Below, piece after piece: positions 35,507-47,348 of a stretch of DNA of 64,000 bases. Source of the DNA: Saururus chinensis (lineage: Eukaryota > Streptophyta > Magnoliopsida > Piperales > Saururaceae). Positions within the stretch are counted from its first letter, which is position 1. Each line of letters opens with the position of its first letter. The stretch lies in contig CP141140.1 of the NCBI GenBank assembly GCA_035235625.1, positions 56,539,351 to 56,603,350 of the forward strand, read 5' to 3'. The notes beneath the pieces were generated by a model. The model saw nothing but the letters and a program-made list of their open reading frames with translations. It did no database searches and had not been told where the DNA came from. The position numbers were made by a program, and so were the translations under genes.

Positions 35507-38500
35507 CAAGGGCGGCTTCACCATTAGGCAGCTGCCTAAGGCCCCACCTAAACTTAAGGCCCCATATTAAATACATTTTATATATATTATATTTATATAT
35601 TATATTTAATAGATAAAGTTTTAATACATTTATAAGAAATAATATCTTTTTTGTCTTATCCCCTTAATTAATATACTCATTTCCTTACCTAGTAGCCTAT
35701 TTTCCTTGCCTAGCTAATAGTCTATAAAAACTAGACTTAAATAGCTTTGGAAAGACACAAAGTTGTCCAACGTCCCTTCCCATAATTAATAAGTTTGAAA
35801 TTGTCTATTCCAAGAATCCAAGTCACAAAGGAAAATACATATAGCCAACGGTTATATGCCTTAATTTATTCCTTAAAATATTTCAATTTTCAAATTATAA
35901 AGGAAACTAAGTTCCACTTTCCATTAATAATTCAAAGCCCATAACGAGCCATTGAGCCAAGGTTTTCTTTTATGTGCATATTATAAATAAGTTAAACTCC
36001 TCTCATCTTTCACCTATTTTGATTCTACATCTATCTCAATTTTTAAGTGTCAAGGACAAAGGCTCTCATCTCATCTCTTGTGCTCACTCATTATCTCTTG
36101 CAAATTTGGAGATTACTGGTCACATCAAACTTTTCTTGATATTTTAATTTTAAAATTTTAGTTTATATTACTTTTTTAGCTATATTGTTCTTTTCTTATA
36201 ATTTTATCATAGTTTTATATTTCAAGGCTTTGTTTTGTTTGCAAATATATAATAACAAATATGTCTAATAGAAAATATGAATCCGGATATGAAAAACTAA
36301 AAAAGAAAAGAAGAGTAGATAAATTAATTTAATCTCAAAAAGGATCCCTTGATAAATTTGTAACAAGTAATAAACAAGATTTAACGGGAAGCTTAAGTGA
36401 CAATTTAGCAATTGAACAACCAATTTTTAAAGAATTAGAAGATAATGAATTAGCAAATGAAAATGATACCAATGAGCATAATAAACCATCAAGTTCTATT
36501 CCTAACAAAGAAAATAAAAAAAAATAGAAGAAAGTGAAAATCTTACTCAAATAGATGAACAAGATGAAGACTTTAATAAAATATCTCATTCTATTCCTAT
36601 TAACATTTATGATCCAGGACAATGGGTAAATATTGATACAAAATTAAGAAATTTATTGGTAGAAAGAGGTCCAATTAGAAAAAAAAATATAATTTTTCCT
36701 AAAGATAAAGACTCTAGGCATTTTTCAACTACACATTACACTCGTAAACTACCAAATGGAGAAAAACATGATAGAAAATGGCTAGTGTATTTAAAAGATT
36801 TAGATAAAGTATATTATTTTTGTTGTAAGTTATTTAATTCAAAACCTAGCACAAGTCAATTAGTCAATGAAGGAACAAAAAATTGAAAAAATCTTAGTAT
36901 TAAGCTTAAAAGCCATGAGATAACTAATGAACATATAGCTAACATGAATACTTGGGTGGATTTAGAAATAAGATTATTTAAAAATAGAACAATTGATAAA
37001 GACATCCAAGAACAAATTAATAAAGAGAAAGAACATTGGAAAAAAATATTATTAAGAATTATTGTTGTGGTTAAGAATCTTGCAAAAAATAACTTGGCAT
37101 TTCGTGGAAAAAATGAGAAGATATATCAAGATAATAATGGAAACTTTTTAAGCCTAATTGAAATGATTGTAGAATGTGATCCAATTATGCAAGAACATAT
37201 TCGACGCATTCAACATGGTGAAATTCATAATCATTACCTTGGGCATAATATACAAAATAAATTAATACAAATGTTAGCATTCGAAATAAAAAATAAAATA
37301 ATTAGTAAAATTAAAGAAGCTAAATATTTTTCTGTTATACTTGATTGTACTCCAGATGCTAGTCATCAAGAACAAATGACTCTTATATTGCGATGTGTTG
37401 ATATTTCAACTAGTCCAATAAAAATAGAAGAATATTTTATAGAGTTTTTAAATGTAGATGATACATCTGAAAATGGACTTTTTAATGAGCTTGTAAGTGC
37501 TATAACAAATCTTGAACTTGATATTGATAATATAAGAGGACAAGGATATGATAATGGTTCTAATATGAAAGGAAAACAACAAGGTGTACAAAAAAGACTA
37601 TTAGAAATAAATCCTAGAGCATTTTACACACCATGTGGTTGTCATAATCTTAATCTAGTACTTTGTGATATGGCTAATTCTTGTCTGAAGGCTATATCTT
37701 TTTTCGGAGTAGTACAGCGTATATATTCATTATTTTCATTCTCTACAAAGAGATGGAAAATTTTACAAGATAATGTTTCTGTCTTAACTATTAAATCATT
37801 GTTGCAAACACGATGGGAAAGTCTTGTTGACAGTGTTAAAGCAATAAAATTTCAAGCTCGAGAATTAAGAGATGCTTTACTTCAGTTAGCAGAAATAAGT
37901 GAAGAGCCTAAGATGAAAAGTGAAGCTAAATGTTTAGCAACATATGAGTTTGAAAACTTTGAGTTCTTGTTAGGCATGATTATTTGGTATGATATATTAT
38001 TTGCAGTTAACTCTGTTAGTAAAAACTTACAATCTGAAGACATGCACATTGATGTTGCAATAAATCAATTACATGGACTTATTTCTTGTTTAGAAAAATA
38101 TAGAGAAAATGGTTTCACATCTGCTATAATTTCAGCTAAAGAGATTGCAAGTGGAATGGAAATAGAACCTATATTTAATGTTAAACGTGTAATTCGAAGG
38201 AAAAAACAATTTGATAAAAATGTTAATAATGAGGTAATGCAATCACCAGAAGAATCTTTTAGGATTAATTATTTTATATATATAGTAGACCAAGCTATTT
38301 CTTCTATTAAGAGTAGGTTTGAACAGTTTCAAATACATGAGCGTATTTTTGGTTTTTTATTTACCTTGAAAAAATTGAAATCCTTAGATGATGATAGTTT
38401 GAAGAAAAGTTGTCTTAATCTTGAACATTATTTGAAACATGACATATTTGCTGATATTGATGGTTTAGATTTGTTTTCGAAATTAAATGTTTTAAAAGAA

Positions 38501-38900
38501 ATTGTGCAAATACAAACACTTACCCCAATTAAAACTCTAAACTATATAAAAAAATTAGATTCTTTTCCAAATGCATGTATTGCTTATAGGATATTATTGA
38601 CAATACTTGTAATTGTTGCTTCTGTAGAAAAAAGTTTTTCAAAATTAAAATTAATAAAATCTTACTTACGATCGACAATATCACAACAAAGATTAAGCGG
38701 GTTAGCAATTTTGTCTATTGAAAAAAATATCTTAGCAAAACTTGACTATAAAAATTTAATTAATAAATTTGCCACTCAAAAAGCAAGAAGGATAAATTTT
38801 AAGTAAAATTATTTAATTAACATAATACTATTATATTAAATAATAAATATTAACGTTAAATAATTTGCCTAAGGCCCCCAATTACATTGAGCCGGCCCTG
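35507..38900 (+). mobile_element. Nearly complete hAT DNA transposon, 3.4 kb
   Basis: Flanks are both CTCAAAGG (35499-35506 and 38901-38908), a perfect 8-bp duplication. The left terminus reads CAAGGGCGGCTTCACC and the reverse complement of the right terminus CAGGGCCGGCTCAATG. A subterminal TGCCTAAGGCCCC phrase occurs near both ends in the same orientation. It encodes a TTF-zinc-finger / DUF4371 / hATC transposase (ZMYM1-like group). Only three lesions are visible in the coding frame, so insertion is fairly recent. Confidence 0.93.
36261..38806 (+). pseudogene. hAT transposase (ZMYM1-like, TTF finger + DUF4371 + hATC)
   Basis: The ATG at 36261 opens MSNRKYESGYEKLKKKRRVDKLI, the classic start of this transposase group. 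A TAA at 36330-36332 stands where CAA is usual (LIQSQKG). The frame changes by one base class at the A9 run 36516-36524. It then reads IYDPGQWVNIDTKLRNLLVERGPIRKK and the TTF finger (HDRKWLVYLKD..YYFCCKLF), and meets a TGA at 36884-36886 where TGG is usual (NWKNLS). From the ATG at 36944 a clean 620-residue frame follows. It has the RNase H-like core (Asp134 in VILDCTPD, Asp203 in GYDNGSNM, CGCHNLNLVL at 231-240) and the hATC block from about 559 (ASVEKSFSKLKLIKSYLRST). The 620-residue part keeps the catalytic region but lacks the DNA-binding finger. Confidence 0.92.
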
Positions 38901-38908
38901 CTCAAAGG

Positions 38909-39937
38909 TGAACATGGTACCATGTTGCTCAAGGATAGAAATACTAGATGCCAAACCCCATTAATTCCATAAGACAACCCACACTCATCCGGCGTGCATG
39001 ATCCTTTGAATCTTGACAACCCTTAGCCAAGAGAAACCGAATGGAATGACATTTTGAATTTTTAAAGATCACGTGAATAGAACCTTTGTGCAATTACCTC
39101 CTATTTTTAAATCTGAGTATAGCTTTTACCCCTACTCCTTGTGTAGACTCTCTATTAGGTTAACACCTCACATAAAGACCATTTAATGTCAATACCTCTC
39201 ATGCAACCAATTCTTGGTTATCACCCATGTAAATTACTTTATAGGTTCACACTTGCTGCTCTATACCTCCATTATTATTTCCCCTTTGTTTAGTGGAATT
39301 CACACATTTTACTTATGATTAGGGTTACACTATCATCTTATGAGGTTGAGTTATTCTTCCCTTCATATGCCTCTTTTAAATTATCACTGTAGGAATTATT
39401 GACACCTCATTGACATATCTAGCCACATGTCAAAGACCCCTAACACCACCACCAACCTTCTGACCCCATGTCAAGCCCATCGATACCTTAATGGCATGTC
39501 CAAGCTCATGTCAATAGCTTGTTAGGTTAGGTATTCCTCACTTCCCAAGGACTCTATAGAGTCCTCAACCTATGTGCATACAGCCCCAGCAAGAGCTTAG
39601 GCTACGTAGAATGGTCTCTGGTGTCATGTCAAAGTCACCATAATTTTACTCCATAAAACTGCTAACTTTGATACCCAAACTTTCCCCAAGGATCTCAACT
39701 TACGCCCCCTTTTACAATTGATAATGTTTCACTGTCAGCATGCCTGCAAGTAAAAATTTCAAAATAAATAAAATTAACTAAAAAATATTTATTTAATCTA
39801 GAAAACTTACCAAAATTTTAGGGTCATTACAGTGATAATAAAGATGCACGATGTTAAGGCATGTTGTTAGTACTAGGAAAACTATCTTATTCCTAAAATC
39901 ATTGACAAAAAATGCTACAATCAATAAGTCTTGGTCA
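38909..39937. other. Repeat-derived sequence right of the hAT element
   Basis: Continues the LTR-like sequence seen left of the hAT element, up to a GGGTCATTACA edge at about 39831. The last ~110 bases (39832-39942) appear to be MULE transposase sequence interrupted by the next solo LTR. Confidence 0.35.
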
Positions 39938-39942
39938 CTTAG

Positions 39943-42900
39943 TATAACGTCCGGGAATTTTCTAAATTCTCGAAGTCGTACACGTGGAAATTAGGGTGCT
40001 AGACCCCTTGACCTTTTTGTTGGAATAACTTAATCATCAGTTGGAAGTGGTAGCTAAAGTATATATGGATGGAAAGTAGACAGAAAGAGCTTCGAAATGC
40101 CACCAAGAACGCGCAAATCGGAGTCCGGATGAGGAAGATATGACTATCTGAAGTTGAACAATTATGTAGGACCCGTTTACCCGAATTAAACGTGCGAATT
40201 GTCCGTTTAAGTCACTATACGGGTCTGATCAATTACTGTTCCGAAATTGGGTTTTTGAGGCCTAATTTCTCATGTGATTAGGAGCCTTAATCCCATGCCT
40301 ATAAAAGGTGAATTAGGGCTAATTGAAGGGGAGTTTTTCGGACGGTGAAGGGAAGGGGAAAGGGCCGCCGATGAAATTTTTCCGGCAAGGCTCCGACGAG
40401 TTTTCAACAGCGGTGGATCGACAACAACTCGGCCTCATAGGTAAGATTTCAAGTTGTGATTAATGAAGAATTTGCTAATTAATTAAATTAAAATTTGTAT
40501 GAATCTCTGCAATTACTGTTCACAAATAATATTGTGAATAGTAATTAACCTTCCCGTCGCCGGAACAGCCGACGGAAGTGGACTGCACTCGGAGGCCGCA
40601 GTGGCCTTAGCCGTGGCGGCTTTGGTTATGGCCGCCCGCCGGACCATTTATCCCGGTCAACAGAGGAGCCTTGTCTTCTCTGTTGTTCGGTCAGCAGGAG
40701 GTGGAGCCTCGCCGGAGGTTGGGACCGCCGCTTTGCCGCGCCCCTGCTCCTTCTCGAGTTCTCTCTGAAATCACAGAGGAAAGAGGGTGCAGACGTTCCT
40801 GAAGGTGGCAGCCCTACGGCTGGACCAGGGGGTTCTGAATCGCCGCTGGACGGCGAATCGAACGGCCCCGATCCCATGGCTGGGCGAGGTGGCGGTGGCG
40901 GAGCAAATCACCGGCGGAAGAAAAGCTGGCCGCTTTGCAGACCGCTCGGCAGCCACTGTGCGCCGACGGGACTAGGTCCAACGGAATCGCCTCCCGGAGG
41001 CGATCTTATTGGCCAAGCCCGTCGGCTAATAGTGGCGGCCGGCGGTGGCTGCCGGAGGCCAGCAGGTGTTCCTGCTGGCCGGAACCAAAGAAGATGACCC
41101 CCGTCTTTGCTGGTCCGGACCCGACTGGTCTGGGCCTGGCCCGGATCCGGTTTGGGTCAGCAATATAAATAAAAAGAGAAATGGTTGAACCGGGTCCGGT
41201 TCATGGGCCTTTACTTGTTCTAAAAATTTAGAAAAATTACCCACAGACTTTGAGAGGCTTATGAGTGTCTTGACCAAGTTTCAGGACCGAGAAAAATCCC
41301 ATAGTCTCTAAAATGACCTTTTTATCCCTAATAGTTAAATCATCGTGTGAAAACTATTTACCCGACTTTGGGGCTCCGGTTCAGGGGCCTATGAATTGGT
41401 TTAAAAATTGGCAAAATTTTCAATGAGATTTTAATAGGTAAAATATTTATAGACCAAATGTCTTGGTGAAGAAAAATACCAATGAGTGGTTAATTGACCA
41501 TTTTACCCTTAGGATTTATAGTAAACCGTCAATCAAAACCTGGGTCGGTTCAAGGGGTTCACGACCCCATCGCACACTAGGAAAATTACACAGGGTCCAT
41601 GAAGTCAAGTAGTATCCTTGACCCAAATTTTTGACCCATTGGATGTCATTAAGGCCTTAAACCAACTGACAGAAATACCCCTTAGAGTGGACCCGCCCAC
41701 ATTCGTGTGAATGGAAAGCATGAGTCGGTCTGAGAGTGGAGCCTTGTGAGAGGTCAATGACTTAAATCAATAGAGGGGCAGTAAAATGACTAGAATGACC
41801 CAAGGGAGGGTATCATACCTTAGGTGGTAAAATTACCCTAATGCCCTTAGGGGCAATATGTTCTATTTCTGATGAAACAGATGACCTAGTAAATCAAGAG
41901 TTAAGGTACCCTATAAATAACTTCAAAAGGAAGGGGTGTGACCGGTAGGTGACACAAAGACCTTGACAGGTCACAGTGTCATGGGAAACCAATGAAAAAC
42001 CCTAATTATCAGGGTTTAGGGCAGTGTATTACACGTGTCCATAACACAGTGTAGAAATCCACTAGGGCATTATATACGTCACTCGTGGAATATGTTAATT
42101 TACATATCGGGCTTGAAGTCTCCGAGCCCTGGCCTTGCGAATGAATGCAATGGGCCTCCATTTATTATTTATATGTTTGTATGATTGCATGATTATTTAT
42201 GCTAATGCATGCTTTTTATATTGATGTTTTAAGTTATATCAGTAATTTAAGATTAATGAAGATTAATCAAGAGGCATGAGTTGTTGTTGGTTTGAGGGGA
42301 GAACACCTAATAAAGATAATGACTAAAATACCCTCTTTAGGGTTGGGACTAGTTCATGGAGTGAACGGGGCCCTGACATAGATTTATCTTGGTTAATGAA
42401 CCGATGGTGGCTATGGGATGTTCTCTGAGTCTTAGCTCAGTAGATGAGCTATTTTGTGGGCTGATTCACAAGGTGAAGAGGACCCACAAGGTTGAGTGGT
42501 TACTTGACTGGATGGAAATAATCTAGTCTAAGTTTCAGATATTTGGGGGGAGTCAATGGTCATAAGGACCTAAGGCTTCTATTGATACATTAGTTTTGTC
42601 TTATAAGACATTTTCTCCCAACGTTGGGAAGGTGGAGATTGTAATATGCATCTTCATCACCACGACAGTTTGGGTATTGACCAGAGGGTCTTTACCGCGG
42701 GTCTCCCGCAGGTCTTCCCAGGACTATTTAGTACGTACAAAAAGCGGAGTTACATGAGCATCATGGAAGGCTTGTGTTTCTTGCCAATCTGTGTCCATGA
42801 GCACAATTGGGATCCTCTTCCCCAGATTCATGGCAGGCTATTGAGAGCCCTGGGGATTTGGGTCAAGTTGCTGTTAAGCAGTCCACTCCAAGGCTGGAGT

Positions 42901-43653
42901 ACTTTGTTTGGAGGTTTCTCGAGGGGCGAGTTATCTCTGAGTTACAGATTTGGTAGTATTAATTGTCGAACAAGAGTTGTGAGATAATTAATAACATTGT
43001 TTGGTATTGCTTGTTAATTAGATAAGTGAAATGATTAAATGACTTACTAAAATGTAGGTTAAAAATACTTAAGTATTGCATGTGTGATGCTATGCTTCTT
43101 AGGATAGAGTAGTTTCTAGGCAGAACTACGTCTAGATCCGATCTTGTTGGAAACATTGGAGATGTTGTTTGATGAGTACGTAGGCAACTAACATCGGGTG
43201 ATGTTGACCCGATCCAAAAAATATTAATAAAACCTTCTGTCCTTTGGAAGCTCTTCTCCTGTAGGCGGAGATGCTCCATTGTGGTTGTGGTTGTTGTTTG
43301 GTTTGCTTTGTTGTAGATCCTCCAGGCGATAACAAGTGAGACCAAGCAGGCGTGCAAAAGAGGTTTCCGCGTTTCTGTAACTCCGGTATGTAAGTGTACC
43401 TTAAGCGTGAGAGTCAACTTATTATTTATTTTCAGATGGACGATGGACTTGTACTTAGATGGATGAGCTGGTCTTTATGAATTTTCAGACGTTAAATAAT
43501 ATCATATGATTTGATATTCGTATTTGTGAACCCCAGTTATCATGACCTGGATATTTAATCGAAATATTTGTTTTGTAATTAAAGAAAAAAAAATTTCTCG
43601 CTACTTACCGTTTGTGCTATTTAAAAATGCTTTTAAAAATTCGGGTCATGACA
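39943..43653 (+). mobile_element. Solo LTR of a Ty3/gypsy-type element, 3.7 kb (fossil)
   Basis: It starts TATAACGTCCGGG and ends GGGTCATGACA. Flanks are both CTTAG (39938-39942 and 43654-43658), a perfect 5-bp duplication. A CTATAAAAGG TATA box at 40299-40308 sets plus orientation. It includes a markedly GC-rich block at 40540-41160 that is open in several frames but matches nothing known. No internal region remains, so it is a solo LTR. It interrupts a MULE transposase just upstream of the SWIM finger region. Confidence 0.85.
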
Positions 43654-44092
43654 CTTAGTATCTTGATTGTAAATGGACAGGTGGTGGAGGTAGAAAGACA
43701 TTATACCGTAGACCTTGCTAACTACACTTGCTCTTGTCATAGGTGGCAAATAATGGGCGTAACATGTACACATTCTTGTGCTGCTATTTGTGCAATGGGA
43801 GGTACACCAGCCATTTTTTATCACGGAGATTATTGGATGACAAAGTGTTATCAAAACAGCTACCAGAATATTATCTTCCCCGAACCCCACGATGACAAGC
43901 CAGTTAGAGTGATTGCACCTGATGGAGATGCAGTTATCCTCCCTCCTAAAATGAAAAGTCCAAGAGGCATGCTAAAAAATAAACTCATTGAATCACAAAA
44001 GCATAGAGTGTCCATATCAATGCAGTCATTGCAATGGTGTAGGGCATAGCTACCTCACATGCACAAAGCAATTATTTGACATGGAACACTAA
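43654..44092 (+). pseudogene. MULE (MuDR-type) transposase C-terminal part, SWIM finger + zinc knuckle
   Basis: Reads VEVERHYTVDLANYTCSCHRWQIMGVTCTHSCAAI, an intact SWIM zinc finger (CxC..CxH) of MuDR-type transposases. This is followed by a Y..WM.KCYQNSYQ.I.FPEP segment and an ILPPKMKSPRG linker. After about 44003 the frame shifts and the other frame gives CPYQCSHCNGVGHSYLTC, a CCHC zinc knuckle, ending at a stop at 44092. The DDE catalytic part is absent on this side. Upstream it is cut by the solo LTR 39943-43653; the sequence just left of that LTR may be its continuation. Broken and incomplete. Confidence 0.8.
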
Positions 44093-44239
44093 AATTTGTT
44101 TTGAATATGTTGTATGGATTCTCATATTTTTAGCTTTTCATTATTAACCATTTGTTAAATCATGTTGTAAGACTTGTATCTTATCTAAATCTTAATAGTT
44201 TAAGCATCACAATTACATCTAAATATGTTAAGGACACAT

Positions 44240-44600
44240 CAAAATACTTTGATATGACCACCTCTAACCATTACAACTCCATCGCAAGACCCTGATATAG
44301 GCACTTGTAACCATCCCCACTCCATCGCAACACATTCATAGTCTAGATACAACCATTGCAATCACATTGTAGTATAGATAACACCATCGTATCTCCATCA
44401 CAATACGTTGATATGACCACTTGTATCCAATGCAACTCCATCACATTTGCCCTTATAGTCTAGATAAAACTCTCACAACTCCATCTCAGTACCCTAATAT
44501 GACCACTTGTAACCATTGCAATACCCTCATAGTCTACATTATAACATCGAAACCCTGATATATTGTACATAATACCATCACAATTCCATTGCAAACATGC
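44240..44600. repeat. Tandem array of CCATYGCAA motifs, 11/43-bp spacing
   Basis: Motifs of the form CCAT(C/T)(G/A)CAA or close variants recur at about 44268, 44279, 44311, 44322, 44353, 44384 and 44395, with companion phrases GATATGACCACTTGTAACC (44251, 44294, 44410, 44496) and ATAGTCTAGAT. Spacings are close to 11, 31-32 and 42-43 bp. Confidence 0.6.
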
Positions 44601-44989
44601 TACTATGTACATAACACATGAATAAATTTATTACAATTCCATCTAACATATGTACCCACAAATAAGGATAGTCACACTGTGATTGATAGAAACAACATAA
44701 TAGTAATTGACAGTCATTTAAACCATGCTACACATAACCAAAATAATGTCACCATATGAATCCTACCATGATACCACTATAAACAAAACATCTATTAATA
44801 GTATCCACCCTACTATTCTAGACATAACGAAATTAATGTTAAAAGGTTCATCAAAATAGAAACATAACATATCTATTAATAGTATCATCTCTTCATCTAT
44901 AATCTTTTATAGACATCCTTGGAGCTCACAATGTATCATGTTAGATGTTTCTTGAACTCTATCACATCAAAGGATTAGATGCTCTCTCC

Positions 44990-45310
44990 AAATGTCAGCT
45001 TGTACACGTAGTAGCAAAAAATGCCCCTTAGTCATCATCCCCATTCACTTGCAATTGTGGAACCTTTACATATGTAGTCTTCTATTTCTTAACCTAGTCT
45101 TTTGGAAGATCCTCCTTGAACACATACATTGTGTGCCTCCACATTGAATGAAAAAAGGTGTTCACATCAACTGTAATCCTCACATGTTTCCCTATACTGT
45201 CATATACAAACACCTTTTGTTTGGCAATTCTGAATTCCAACAGGGTCCAATACCTATCCTTGATGACAGGAAGGAGCCATTGCTTGATTTTGAACATATT
45301 TATGTCAGAG
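44990..45310 (-). pseudogene. Ulp1-like (C48) cysteine protease fragment
   Basis: The ORF 45297-45094 reads KIKQWLLPVIKDRYWTLLEFRIAKQKVFVYDSIGKH, matching the core of Ulp1/C48 proteases (WLLPV...HW.L..F....K...YDS). The catalytic His position of the usual HW pair is Tyr here. Further on, an LQVNGDDD*GAFF stretch stands where GDDCGVF with the catalytic Cys is expected. It is therefore dead. Ulp1-like domains are known passengers of plant MULEs (Kaonashi-type), and MULE remnants lie on both sides, so I infer a MULE origin rather than a host desumoylase gene. Confidence 0.65.
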
Positions 45311-45964
45311 TTTGTGTTGAACTTGCATTGGATGGTGAGTTTACTAGTTTTGGGGTCACACTTTGTATATTTGCTAGTGAGGCCAACCAGTCTTTATAAT
45401 CTGCATTCTCTTGAGAACGAATGTCCTGCATAATAAGAAGATATAAGTTAGTATTCCACTAGTATAATCAACTACCAAAATACTGAACTAGAGTATTTTT
45501 ATCATTATTAACTCACTTACGATAAAGTGAGAGTAAAAATATGAACCCTTTGCAAGCCATCGCCCTCCCTTTCCAAATCCAGAACATACTTTATTCAGCA
45601 ATGATATGTATGTCTCCACAATAGAATTATCCAACCACCCAGGTCATTCCTCTGTTCAAGACCATCATATTCATCCTACATGAGGTTGTGAATGTTATCC
45701 ACAATTACTAAAATTATAGTAACAATTCCTACTAAATGATGTCATAGCTCATATGAGATTCTCCACAACCTATCCACTAATTGTACATCTTCGGCCTCGA
45801 GGAAGAACTCCTAGTGTCCATCAGCTTTGTTTCTCCTAATGGAATGTAGACACCAAAAAGGAGACTTGCAACTGGGGATAGGAATAGTTTCTCTTGTATA
45901 TGTGTGGGTGGTTGGAGCTTCACCCCTATCCCCACTCTTCTCCTGATAAAATAACAAATCACGA

Positions 45965-46180
45965 TACGTTTGTCAAGCCATCGCAATAATACTATGTACC
46001 ATCGCAACGAAATTGTGACAACCATCACAAACCCATTGCAAATAGAATATAAACCATTGAAACAAATAGACAAGCCATTGTAATAATACAAGAACCCATC
46101 TCAACAATCATTGCAAAACCATCGGAACAAGCAAATAAACCATTGCAACATTATAAGAACCCATCACAATAAGCAAATTT
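45965..46180. repeat. 21-bp phased minisatellite of CCATYGCAA motifs
   Basis: The motif or a one-base variant starts at 45978, 45999, 46022, 46033, 46054, 46075, 46096, 46108, 46119, 46140 and 46161. Steps are 21, 23, 11, 21, 21, 21, 12, 11, 21 and 21 bp, so two helical turns with half-steps. Confidence 0.8.
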
Positions 46181-46474
46181 ATGGAATAACAATGACTTAC
46201 CATTAGTTGGTCGAAATCATAACAACTACCATTGAAGGGACATGAGTGGAGTTAGATGGGATGGGGATGATAGATGGTTCTTACCAATGTGTCGCAACAC
46301 AATTAGAATCACAAGTGACATCGAAAATAAAGTATCGTAATGAATGCTTGCTTTGAATGTAGCACATGTCGTGGTTTTAATAACATGAAAATTGAATTCA
46401 CACGAATATCGTGTTCTTCAAAGGACATATCATGTTGGTCGATAACACAAATTTTTACATAAGGTGTTGTTGAA

Positions 46475-46494
46475 TCATGTTATCGATAACATGA
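46475..46494. repeat. Perfect 20-bp palindrome TCATGTTATCGATAACATGA
   Basis: Fully self-complementary. It is the clearest member of a family of short palindromes scattered through 46.4-51.6 kb. Confidence 0.95.
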
Positions 46495-46639
46495 TAGACA
46501 GAATGGTATTGTGTTAGACAAACGATGGGTTAAAGTATCATGTTTGTATTTACACAACCTATCGTATATCGTATTATTACTTATATAGTAATATTTTGTT
46601 GATGATATTAGGTCATAGATATCTTCTACCAACTACTTG

Positions 46640-47010
46640 ATGAACAAAATTTGAGATATCCCAGAGTTTATCTGAACTACTTCAATAAATTTGTCATTCA
46701 TTACTACTACAACGTAGGGATGCAACATGACAAGGTGGAGATGCATCCCAAAATCATCAACAACTTTATGAAGCGACTTAATGTAAACACTAAGAGTGTC
46801 TTCATTTCGATCTATGTCACTAGCTATTTCCTTCATCTCATTACCCGATGCAGGAAAAAGAGGTTCAGGTGGTATAATCCACTAAAGGGTGACCACAGTC
46901 ACCACTTTGTTGAGGTTGACAAGGTTAGAATCCATGTTGCCACTGCCATGGAGAAGACCCTGAGGATAAAGGGTGTGACAAAGTGGCCACTGACGGAGAA
47001 GTCCCTATAA
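46640..47010 (+). other. Unrecognised open frame in the MULE island
   Basis: About 119 codons open on the plus strand (46651-47010), with an overlapping frame on the minus strand (46633-46836). The stretch RCRKKRFRWYNPLKGDHSHHFVEVDKVRIHVATAMEKTLRIKGVTKWPLTEKSL has protein-like composition, but I do not recognise the family. It could be a captured gene fragment or unknown MULE sequence; not called as a gene. Confidence 0.25.
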
Positions 47011-47348
47011 AGAGACTAATGAAGACTACAGAGTGTTCCTGATATACTATATTGTGAAGCTGACTGCAAGAGTCCTTCAACCAAATTTTACCCAATCAGA
47101 GATTACTATGTTGGTCAGGCTACATATATATAAGGCAATTCTTTGTGGGAAAATTGAGAAGGAGTTCGATGCTTCTTCGAATGAGTTGTAATTTGTGTTA
47201 TTTTTCTCTCTCGCTTACAATGTATAAGTGGTAACAAAATAATTCTTGTTATATTCATTGGAACACGTTTTTTTATCATGTAATTATTAACACGTCATCT
47301 AAATTAACACAACATGCACTCAAGTTATTTTGTGTAATTGACTAACAA

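Noticed and set aside
40626-41277. Overlapping GC-rich open frames inside the 3.7-kb LTR
   Set aside because: They lie in an LTR, overlap on both strands and match no family.
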